Positions 1 through 5,911 of a DNA stretch of 6,509 bases are shown here, piece by piece. The position numbers were made by a program, and so were the translations under genes. The number at the start of each line of letters is the position of its first letter. Within the stretch, counting starts at the first letter, position 1. This DNA comes from Flammeovirgaceae bacterium (GTDB taxonomy: Bacteria; Bacteroidota; Bacteroidia; Cytophagales; Cyclobacteriaceae), in assembly GCA_022616575.1 (NCBI GenBank), contig JAKEEN010000050.1, positions 1 to 6,509 of the forward strand, given 5' to 3'. The notes under the pieces are model-generated. The model worked only from the letters and a program-made list of their open reading frames with translations, did no database searches and had not been told where the DNA came from.

Positions 1-753
1 AAACAAGATGTAATGAGCCGGGCCGATTTTTTACCAGCCGTAAATAAATTAGGCAAAGAGGGTTATGATGGGCGCGGGGTTCAAGTCTTAAAATCGGAAT
101 CAGAAATTGGCAAAGCCTTTGATGCTCCGGGGTTAATAGAAAAGTTTGTCGATTTTGAGAAGGAGGTTTCAGTTATCGTTGCCAGAAATGAACGGGGCGA
201 GGTTATTAGCTACCCGGTGGTGGAAATGGTATTTCATCCTGTTCAAAATTTAGTGGAGTATCTTTTTGCACCCGCTCAACTTCCGGTTTCCGTTTTACAA
301 CAGGCTGATCAAATTGCACGGAAAGTCATTGAGAACTTAAGCATGGTTGGGTTACTGGCTGTGGAGATGTTCGTCACAAAAGATCATCAGGTTTTAGTGA
401 ATGAAATTGCCCCTCGCCCGCACAACAGCGGCCATCAAACCATTGAAGCGAATGTAACTTCGCAATACGAACAACATTGGCGTGCCATTTTGAATTTACC
501 CTTGGGCGATACATCCTTAGTATTGCCTGGCGCCATGGTGAATTTGTTAGGAGAACCCGGCTATGAGGGCGAAGCCGTCTATCAGGGTTTCGAAGAAGTG
601 ATCGGGCTATCGGGTGTACACGTTCATCTATATGGAAAGAAATTGACAAAGCCTTTTCGAAAAATGGGGCATGTAACAATTGTTGATTCAGACCTTGATA
701 GTTTAAAAGAGAAAGCCAACTTTGTGAAGCGAACACTAAAAGTCATTGCCTAA
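1..753 (+). CDS. purK: 5-(carboxyamino)imidazole ribonucleotide synthase (N5-CAIR synthase), 5'-truncated by window edge
   Basis: PurK is a cytosolic ATP-grasp enzyme that uses ATP and bicarbonate to carboxylate AIR to N5-CAIR in purine synthesis. The frame is open from base 1, so the true start lies upstream. The ATG at 13 is internal, because conserved ATP-grasp sequence runs straight through it. The visible 250 residues are the C-terminal two thirds; full-length family members have about 355-385 residues. Seen directly: the glycine-rich loop GYDGRG (visible residues 21-26) of the ATP-grasp B subdomain, the [14 protein letters not shown] strand region that follows it, and the signature [12 protein letters not shown] (bases 400-435), which matches the PurK NExAPRxHNSGH motif holding metal- and phosphate-binding residues. 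The remaining C-terminal part fits the small PurK C-terminal domain. The stop is TAA at 751-753, one base before purE. Assignment is secure because motifs and neighbour agree. Confidence 0.96.
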   Translation, partial: KQDVMSRADFLPAVNKLGKEGYDGRGVQVLKSESEIGKAFDAPGLIEKFVDFEKEVSVIVARNERGEVISYPVVEMVFHPVQNLVEYLFAPAQLPVSVLQQADQIARKVIENLSMVGLLAVEMFVTKDHQVLVNEIAPRPHNSGHQTIEANVTSQYEQHWRAILNLPLGDTSLVLPGAMVNLLGEPGYEGEAVYQGFEEVIGLSGVHVHLYGKKLTKPFRKMGHVTIVDSDLDSLKEKANFVKRTLKVIA

Positions 754-754
754 T

Positions 755-1267
755 ATGAGCAAACCAGCAGTGGGTATTATTATGGGGAGTCAGTCAGACT
801 TGAAGGTGATGAAAGAAGCTGCCGAAGTTCTTGATGGATTGAAGGTTGCTTATGAGTTAACCATAGTATCCGCCCACCGCACACCCCTCCGCATGATTGA
901 GTACGCACAAAAGGCAAGAGAGCGCGGACTCAAAGTAATAATAGCGGGCGCAGGGGGAGCTGCCCACTTACCAGGTATGGTAGCCTCGATAACTTCGCTA
1001 CCTGTAATTGGTGTACCTGTAAAGTCTTCAAACTCTATTGATGGCTGGGATTCAGTACTCTCAATTCTTCAAATGCCAGCGGGCGTACCGGTTGCTACGG
1101 TTGCTTTAGATGGAGCCAAAAATGCCGGGCTGTTAGCCGCACAAATACTGGGAAGCCACGATCTTGCGCTTGCCAAAAAACTCGATGAATACAAAGCAAC
1201 GTTAAAACAGAAGGTAGAATCAGCCGCCAGCCAGGTTGAAAGCAAGGGTTGGAAGGGAGCCCTGTAA
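755..1267 (+). CDS. purE: 5-(carboxyamino)imidazole ribonucleotide mutase, class I PurE
   Basis: PurE moves the carboxyl group of N5-CAIR to give CAIR, the step directly after PurK. The protein is 170 residues, the normal class I size; family members form octamers. Motifs seen: GSQSD (11-15) for phosphate binding, SAHRTP (39-44) with the catalytic histidine H41, [11 protein letters not shown] (64-74), and the [11 protein letters not shown] region (106-116) followed by KNAG (122-125). The adjacent PurK supports the N5-CAIR mutase class rather than the class II AIR carboxylase. ATG 755 is chosen because it puts [12 protein letters not shown] at the usual distance from the first motif. A TTG at 746 would add only three residues and overlap purK. 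With one base between the genes and no Shine-Dalgarno sequence, translational coupling to purK is likely (inference). Confidence 0.97.
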   Translation: MSKPAVGIIMGSQSDLKVMKEAAEVLDGLKVAYELTIVSAHRTPLRMIEYAQKARERGLKVIIAGAGGAAHLPGMVASITSLPVIGVPVKSSNSIDGWDSVLSILQMPAGVPVATVALDGAKNAGLLAAQILGSHDLALAKKLDEYKATLKQKVESAASQVESKGWKGAL

Positions 1268-1279
1268 TCTCCGGCTCCC
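1255..1279 (+). terminator. Inverted repeat over the purE stop codon, possible weak terminator or RNA-stabilising hairpin
   Basis: GGGAGCC (1255-1261) and GGCTCCC (1273-1279) are perfect complements that would form a 7-bp GC-rich stem with an 11-nt loop containing the purE TAA stop. The next bases are AAAAATTCC, not a T tract, so this is not a canonical intrinsic terminator. It could be an attenuating or mRNA 3'-end protecting hairpin between purE and the gene at 1312. The repeat is seen directly; its function is inferred. Confidence 0.35.
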
Positions 1280-1311
1280 AAAAATTCCTTATATTCAACA
1301 TCTTTTTCCTT

Positions 1312-2577
1312 ATGAGACCACGCGAAAAAGGCTGGCTTAAAGAGTATTTAGAATTCCGGGGTGGAATGCTGAGAGAACTTACCTCAAAGACTTCTCATAA
1401 AACAGCCCATCCTGAGCACTCTATTTATCGGGTTGTTCAGCCTACAGGGCTTATGTATGGACAAGCCGTGGGGGAGATTAATCATCCCGATCAGTCAAGC
1501 TGGGATGATAAGGACCGGATGAAGGTTTTGCTTGCGGAAAGCCTGGTAAGCAGTTCGCTTTTGTTTCACGAAAAAGCCATTACAAATCCCGAAGAATTTT
1601 CAAAAGTGATTTTCAAAACCCTGGAGAACGTCTCTAATTTTTATAACAACATTTTTCCGGAGTTAGCTACACCCTCAAAAACACTCTTCGGAAGAAAGAA
1701 ATCGCCACTTGAGCTGGCGGAGAAAATCCTTGACAAACGCATCGAACAAACGGGCAACAGGCAGGATAATTTCTGGAATTCATTTTTTCATAACAGCCTG
1801 CTCTTTCTCGATGTTTTTATTTTTGGTCAATGGATACACACCAATGCCGATAAGATTGTAGCTGATTTCTTCCGCTATGAACGAGAAGAACTTCGCTTTT
1901 CTGTAGTGAAAGTGATCACCTCTGCAGCTCATGCCAATAAGCGCGTGGAGTACGAAGAGCGCAGGCTCTTTGAATATTTTATTCAAAGCACTGACCTTCC
2001 GGCTGATAAACGTAAAGAAGCGTTGCGAATATTTGATCAGGGACTTTCGATCGAGGAAATCAATTTACCGGCAGAGAACTCATGGATATTAAAAAAATTT
2101 TTTCTGGAAATTGCCATACTCACTACCTGGGCGGATCGCAAAGTGGAGGAAGCTGAGCAAGATTACATCAAACGCTTTTGCTACTATCTTAATTTCAATG
2201 ACGATGATTTGGAAAACAGCCTCATTGCCATTGAAGGCTTTGTGCTTGAGCACTGGAACCAACTCGATCACCTTCAAAACAAGAAAGACTACAACGAGGT
2301 AAGCGACCAATTTGTGCAACGGGTGCAGCGGATTGCCGAAAAGAATAAATCCAAGCTGGCTAAAGAAATTCAGGAAAGCGAGGATGTGCTGGAGTTGCTT
2401 CGAAAGGCCAGAACCAATCCGCTCACGGAAGAAGAAAAGGAGAAAATGCGAAGCGAATTGATTACTATCCTAAGAACAATTCCAACTTTTGTTATCACCT
2501 CTTTGCCGCAGAAGTTTTTAACACTGCCCATGCTCCTTAAGATTCTGCCAAAGAATCTCTTCGAGAACAACAATTAA
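1312..2577 (+). CDS. TerB-like / LETM1-like domain protein of unknown function
   Basis: A 421-residue, largely helical, charged protein without a signal peptide, so probably cytosolic or peripheral to the membrane. Residues 1-190 match nothing I can name. Residues about 194-320 resemble a TerB-like helical domain: two similar segments, AHANKRVEYEE (206-216) and WADRKVEEAEQ (273-283), each resemble the family's A-x-aDGxIxxxE pattern, spaced as the two halves of TerB. Residues about 355-419 resemble the LETM1 core: an LTEEEKEKM helix (371-379), then a hydrophobic tail around TIPTFVITSLPQ (389-400) and TLPMLLKILPKNLF (404-417), similar in pattern to the proline-punctuated LETM1 segment. From memory, some Bacteroidota relatives are named LETM1-related biofilm-associated proteins. 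ATG 1312 is preferred over TTG 1249, which lies inside purE. It follows purE by 44 nt and converges on the TerC gene. That the gene is real is near certain; the function is unknown. Confidence 0.8.
   Translation: MRPREKGWLKEYLEFRGGMLRELTSKTSHKTAHPEHSIYRVVQPTGLMYGQAVGEINHPDQSSWDDKDRMKVLLAESLVSSSLLFHEKAITNPEEFSKVIFKTLENVSNFYNNIFPELATPSKTLFGRKKSPLELAEKILDKRIEQTGNRQDNFWNSFFHNSLLFLDVFIFGQWIHTNADKIVADFFRYEREELRFSVVKVITSAAHANKRVEYEERRLFEYFIQSTDLPADKRKEALRIFDQGLSIEEINLPAENSWILKKFFLEIAILTTWADRKVEEAEQDYIKRFCYYLNFNDDDLENSLIAIEGFVLEHWNQLDHLQNKKDYNEVSDQFVQRVQRIAEKNKSKLAKEIQESEDVLELLRKARTNPLTEEEKEKMRSELITILRTIPTFVITSLPQKFLTLPMLLKILPKNLFENNN
2540..2558. repeat. Perfect 7-bp inverted repeat near the convergent gene ends
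   Basis: AGATTCT (2540-2546) and AGAATCT (2552-2558) are perfect complements with a 5-nt loop, inside the last codons of the TerB/LETM1-like gene. Neither strand has a T tract directly after the stem. It is AT-rich and weak, so it may be chance, but it is the only clear stem near the tail-to-tail junction. On the minus strand, six T residues (complement of 2576-2581) follow the TerC stop without a convincing hairpin before them. Confidence 0.25.
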
Positions 2578-2582
2578 AAAAT

Positions 2583-3506
2583 CTATTCAGCAGTATTCTT
2601 TCTGGGCACAATGACCGAGAATACGATTGACAACGTTAAGGTAGCAATAATTACACTGAAGGATAATGGTGCGGGGATGACCACCTCGAAGATTTCGAGT
2701 AACATTTTGGCACCAATAAAGAATAGAATAATCGAAAGCCCTTTTTGCAACAAGTAGAACTTGTCGATAATGCCTGATAACAGGAAGAACATCGCCCGTA
2801 ACCCCATAACCGCAAAAATATTAGAAGTGTAAATCAGGAATTCGTTTTGTGTAATGGCAAAGGCGGCAGGAATAGAGTCAACGGCAAAAATCAGGTCGGT
2901 TGTTTCAATGAGTACAATAACGAGGAACAAGGGAGTAAAGAGTAGTTTACCGTGTCTGAAAAGAACAAACCTTCCGCCAAAATCCTCCTGCGTCATTGGC
3001 AGGTATCTTCTGCAAAACTTCAGTATCGGATTTTTCTCAGGCTCAATTTTTTCATCCCCGTCTTCAAAGTATATCCTGATGCCTGAGTAAATTAAGAATA
3101 CTCCGAATACATACAGAATCCAGTGGAATTTATGAATGAGCAGGGCACCTACAAAAATGAAAATTGCCCGAAAAACGATGGCGCCTAAAATCCCCCAGAA
3201 GAGCACATTGTGAAAATACTCTTCCTTCACCTGGAAGTATTTTAAGATCAGCAGGATGACAAAGATGTTGTCAACGGAGAGGGCATATTCTGTCAGGTAG
3301 GCTGAGAAGTATTCTAATGCCCCTTCGGCACCACTTTCGTCATAATAGTAGATAAATATTCCAAAGCAGGTGGAAACAATAACCCAGAAGATTGATTGAT
3401 AAAGAGCAGATTTGGTGGAAATAACATGAGCCTTCTTATTGAACAGCCCGAGATCTAAAACAAGGAAAAGAATAATAATAGAAGCAAAAATCCCAAACAG
3501 GATCAT
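2583..3506 (-). CDS. TerC/Alx-family integral membrane protein, putative metal (Mn) exporter
   Basis: A 307-residue polytopic inner-membrane protein with about nine hydrophobic helices. It carries both family hallmarks: EYALSVDNIFV (73-83) and ETTDLIFAVDSIPAAFAIT (201-219), whose acidic residues (E73, D79, E201, D204, D210) sit within predicted membrane helices as in TerC/Alx proteins. A charged cytosolic loop (about 147-190, EDGDEKIEPEKNP onward) separates the two halves, also typical. Characterised relatives (E. coli Alx, Bacillus TerC-type proteins) are linked to manganese efflux or metal loading of exported enzymes; the substrate here is inferred. Length is close to the 321 residues of Alx. 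ATG 3506 is chosen. A TTG at 3563 in the same frame would add 19 non-hydrophobic residues and is less likely, but not excluded. The stop is TAG, 5 bases from the convergent gene. It lies 195 bases downstream of the Fur-family gene on the same strand. Confidence 0.93.
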   Translation of the reverse strand: MILFGIFASIIILFLVLDLGLFNKKAHVISTKSALYQSIFWVIVSTCFGIFIYYYDESGAEGALEYFSAYLTEYALSVDNIFVILLILKYFQVKEEYFHNVLFWGILGAIVFRAIFIFVGALLIHKFHWILYVFGVFLIYSGIRIYFEDGDEKIEPEKNPILKFCRRYLPMTQEDFGGRFVLFRHGKLLFTPLFLVIVLIETTDLIFAVDSIPAAFAITQNEFLIYTSNIFAVMGLRAMFFLLSGIIDKFYLLQKGLSIILFFIGAKMLLEIFEVVIPAPLSFSVIIATLTLSIVFSVIVPRKNTAE

Positions 3507-3584
3507 TTCTCGTTCGTTCCCATCGAATAGGGCGAGCAGGGGTATCTTGCCTATGAGTTGCAAATGAGGTTCTTTTAGCGGGCG

Positions 3585-3609
3585 AAATTGACACTTTAAC
3601 GGACAATTT
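3585..3609. promoter_or_regulatory. Inverted repeat in the leader of the TerC-family gene
   Basis: AAATTG (3585-3590) and CAATTT (3604-3609) are perfect complements separated by 13 bases. They lie between the candidate promoter at 3635-3642 and the TerC-family start codon, about 80-100 bases upstream of ATG 3506. This could be an operator half-site pair or an RNA stem. It does not match the classical 19-bp Fur box or the PerR box. AT-rich repeats of this size also occur by chance, so support is limited to symmetry and position. Confidence 0.25.
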
Positions 3610-3634
3610 AATACACCCTAAGTGCGTAAAGCTA

Positions 3635-3642
3635 CAAATATA
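3635..3642 (-). promoter_or_regulatory. Candidate Bacteroidota -7 element (TAnnTTTG) for the TerC-family gene
   Basis: Read on the minus strand, bases 3642-3635 are TATATTTG, an exact match to the Bacteroidota primary-sigma -7 consensus TAnnTTTG. It lies in the intergenic stretch between the Fur-family gene and the TerC-family gene. No clear TTTG/TTG -33 element is present at the expected 19-21 base spacing, which lowers confidence. Transcription would begin near 3628 and leave a leader of roughly 120 nt before ATG 3506. The rest of this 195-base gap holds a T-rich stretch (complement of 3680-3692) just after the Fur stop, and the inverted repeat listed separately. Confidence 0.4.
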
Positions 3643-3701
3643 TTTTTTCCACTAAAATTTACTTATTGTTTTATGGCTTAAAAGAGAAAAAAGGAACCAA
3701 C

Positions 3702-4115
3702 TCAACCGCAACTTGCACAGATACCTTGGATGAGCAGGTTGACTTCTTCCGTTCGGTATCCCTTCGGTAGCTTAACGTTCGGTACTTCCACCTCAAGGCA
3801 ATTGGTTTGTCCACATTTTGTGCACTTAAAATGCACATGATTATGATGGTGGTCGGCAGTTGTACAAGCTTCGTTGCACAAAGCATATTTCATAGCCCCT
3901 TCATCATCCAGAACTTTATGAATCAACCCCTTATCCAGAAAGGTCTTGAGGGTTCGGTAAACGGTAACCCGATCGAGGTAGCTTGGGGTATTTTTTTCAA
4001 TGTCCTGATGTGAGAGTGCAAAGTTTTTCTTTAGAAAGATATGAAGGATGGCCTGCCTTCCGGGAGTGGCTTTAAGTTTAAAGTCATGTAAAATTTGGTC
4101 TGAAGCTGCTTTCAT
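3702..4115 (-). CDS. Fur-family metal-responsive transcriptional regulator
   Basis: A 137-residue cytosolic dimeric repressor-type protein of normal Fur-family length. Residues 1-80 form the winged helix, with recognition-helix motif DRVTVYRTL (48-56). The C-terminal half is the metal-binding and dimerisation domain. It has CxxC pairs at C98/C101 and C133/C136, the usual structural zinc site, a histidine cluster HHHNHVH (89-95), and extra cysteines C80, C84 and C106. Fur, Zur, PerR and Mur types cannot be told apart from sequence reading. The cysteine- and histidine-rich HHHNHVHFKCTKCG segment recalls Zur, but similar forms are common in uncharacterised Bacteroidota Fur proteins. ATG 4115 overlaps the TGA of the upstream ABC transporter gene by 4 bases (ATGA), so translation is probably coupled to it. 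The stop is TGA. The targets may include its own operon or the TerC-family gene downstream (inference). Confidence 0.95.
   Translation of the reverse strand: MKAASDQILHDFKLKATPGRQAILHIFLKKNFALSHQDIEKNTPSYLDRVTVYRTLKTFLDKGLIHKVLDDEGAMKYALCNEACTTADHHHNHVHFKCTKCGQTNCLEVEVPNVKLPKGYRTEEVNLLIQGICASCG
4112..4115 (-). other. ATGA stop-start overlap between the ABC exporter and Fur-family genes
   Basis: On the minus strand the four bases 4115-4112 read ATGA: ATG starts the Fur-family protein and TGA ends the exporter. This arrangement normally indicates one transcript and re-initiation by the terminating ribosome, and it fixes the regulator's start codon. Confidence 0.9.
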
Positions 4116-5908
4116 CCGTGTAGTTGCAGATGCAAGAGGTTTTTATAAATACCATCATTTACCTGTGTAAGTTCCTCATGCGAACCCATTTCTGCAAGTC
4201 CGCCTTCTTTAATCACAAAAATGCGGTCTGCCTTTTTGATGGTGCTTAAACGATGGGCAATAATAATGGAGGTTCTACCATGCATTAATTTTTCCAGGGC
4301 TTGTTGTACTAAAAATTCTGACTCAGCATCAAGCGAGCTGGTTGCTTCATCTAGAATTAAAATGGCCGGATCTTTAAGAATAGCCCTGGCGATGGCTATA
4401 CGCTGACGTTGCCCACCAGAAAGTTTTACACCACGTTCGCCCACAACAGTTTTAAATCCCTCCGGGAAACTTTCGATAAATTGAAGCGCATTGGCCTTAC
4501 GCGCTGAGTCACGAATTTCTTCAAAGGTTGCCCCGGGTTTTCCGTACGCAATGTTTTCTTCAATAGTTCCGCCAAACAAAATTACTTCCTGCGGTACAAT
4601 ACCCAGATTTTGACGATATGAAGTCAGGTTATGCTTATTGATATCCTGTCCGTCTACTTTTATTTTGCCGTGCTCCAGCGGATAAAGGCGCATGAGTAAA
4701 CTTATAATGGTGGATTTACCGGCACCACTTTGCCCTACTAATGCAACTTTTTCACCTGCATGGATGCTGAAGTTGAGATCATTAAGTACGATGAAATCGT
4801 TGCGGCTTGGATAGGAGAAGGTTACGCTGTCAAATTCAATGTTGCCGTGAAGTTTTAACGGTGGTGCATTGCCGGCAGAGGCCTCACTTTTTTCCTGCAG
4901 GATTTCTAACACGCGTTCTGAAGCACCAATTGAGCGTTGAAGCTGCGTGTAGATATCACCCAGGCCTGCAATAGAGAATCCGATAAAGGAGGTGTAGAGT
5001 ACGAAAGAAAATAATTCACCCACGGTTATTTCATTTGCCAGCACCAAACGGGCTCCATACCAGCCTACAGCAACAATGCCACCAAACAAAGCGAAGATTA
5101 TAAATGAAACAAACAAGCCGCGGTAGCGCGATGACTGTACGGCTACGTTCACCATTTCCTTAAGTGCATTTGAATACCTGTTGGTCTCGAAGAGCTCATT
5201 GGTAAAAGCCTTCACCACGGAGATGGATTGAAGTGATTCTTCCACGATCACGTTTGCTTCAGCCAGTTTGTCCTGCGCCTTTCGCGAAAGTTTGCGAATG
5301 TATTTGCCGAAGATGAGGGCTGCAATAACCAATACCGGGAAAGTGAGAAGCATAAATCCGGTTAGCGTTGGCGCGAGGTAGAAAATAATTCCGATACCAA
5401 ATATGAGCGTTAAGAATTGGCGCAATAATTCTGCAAGTGTAAAACTAAACGTATCCTGTAAGGTACCTACATCGGCCGTAATGCGACTCATTAACTCGCC
5501 TACTCTTCGGCTGTCGAAAAAACTCATAGGCAGCCAGATTATTTTTTGATACACTGATTTGCGGATATCAGCCATGCCCTTTTCACTTACAATCGAAAAA
5601 GTGTACACTCTGATAAATGAAAAAATACCTTGCACAAAAAGTACGGCAATAAGCACCAAGGCTACTTCATTGATGGTTTTGAAATATTTTGGCTGGCCGG
5701 AAGCCACATCCAAAAGTTCACCCGAAAGCCGCGGGAAAGAAAGAATGGTGAAGCTTGATAACGCGAGCGAGATCAATCCAAGAAAGAACAACTTCCTGTA
5801 CGGCATCATAAATTTGAAAATGCCAAGGAGTTGCCGCAGGTTTGTTTTGTTGAAGGCCCTTTTCTCCTCTTCTTTCAGCGGGCCTCTGCCTTTTCCATGT
5901 TTTGCCAT
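4112..5908 (-). CDS. ABC exporter half-transporter, fused permease and ATPase (MsbA/ABCB type)
   Basis: A 598-residue inner-membrane half-transporter with the type IV exporter layout: a six-helix membrane domain (about 37-320; helices near 39-59, 82-104, 157-178, 183-201, 264-286, 297-318), then one nucleotide-binding domain (about 356-598). The ATPase is complete: A-loop Y366, Walker A GQSGAGKST (392-400, K398), Q-loop Q440, signature LSGGQ (496-500), Walker B ILILD (516-520) with catalytic E521, D-loop SLD (525-527), and switch H552. Because all catalytic residues are present, a homodimer with two active sites is likely. The N-terminal 20 residues are basic and cytosolic. The membrane domain resembles MsbA and mitochondrial ABCB10-type sequences (GELMSRITADVGTLQ, 137-151), but the substrate (lipid, peptide or drug) cannot be read from sequence. 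ATG 5908 follows the lipoprotein gene by 3 bases, and the end overlaps the Fur-family start. Confidence 0.96.
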   Translation of the reverse strand: MAKHGKGRGPLKEEEKRAFNKTNLRQLLGIFKFMMPYRKLFFLGLISLALSSFTILSFPRLSGELLDVASGQPKYFKTINEVALVLIAVLFVQGIFSFIRVYTFSIVSEKGMADIRKSVYQKIIWLPMSFFDSRRVGELMSRITADVGTLQDTFSFTLAELLRQFLTLIFGIGIIFYLAPTLTGFMLLTFPVLVIAALIFGKYIRKLSRKAQDKLAEANVIVEESLQSISVVKAFTNELFETNRYSNALKEMVNVAVQSSRYRGLFVSFIIFALFGGIVAVGWYGARLVLANEITVGELFSFVLYTSFIGFSIAGLGDIYTQLQRSIGASERVLEILQEKSEASAGNAPPLKLHGNIEFDSVTFSYPSRNDFIVLNDLNFSIHAGEKVALVGQSGAGKSTIISLLMRLYPLEHGKIKVDGQDINKHNLTSYRQNLGIVPQEVILFGGTIEENIAYGKPGATFEEIRDSARKANALQFIESFPEGFKTVVGERGVKLSGGQRQRIAIARAILKDPAILILDEATSSLDAESEFLVQQALEKLMHGRTSIIIAHRLSTIKKADRIFVIKEGGLAEMGSHEELTQVNDGIYKNLLHLQLHG

Positions 5909-5911
5909 AAA

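Noticed and set aside
374..736. 120-residue open frame on the minus strand inside purK
   Set aside because: It lies wholly antisense to strongly conserved PurK coding sequence, and its translation shows no recognisable domain.
1249..1311. TTG-initiated N-terminal extension of the TerB/LETM1-like protein
   Set aside because: It would overlap the end of purE by 19 bases and encodes a stretch unlike the rest of the protein. ATG 1312 is a better start.
3588..3616. TTGACA followed after 17 bases by ATACAC on the plus strand, like a sigma-70 promoter
   Set aside because: No gene follows on the plus strand, and Bacteroidota promoters do not use this consensus; probably chance in AT-rich DNA.
3507..3640. 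yybP-ykoY manganese riboswitch before the TerC-family gene
   Set aside because: I looked for the conserved loop sequences by eye and did not see them. A covariance search would be decisive, but the eye check gives no support.
3540..3701. Fur or PerR box near the TerC-family promoter
   Set aside because: No stretch resembles the GATAATGATAATCATTATC or TTATAATnATTATAA patterns; only the unrelated AAATTG/CAATTT repeat is present.
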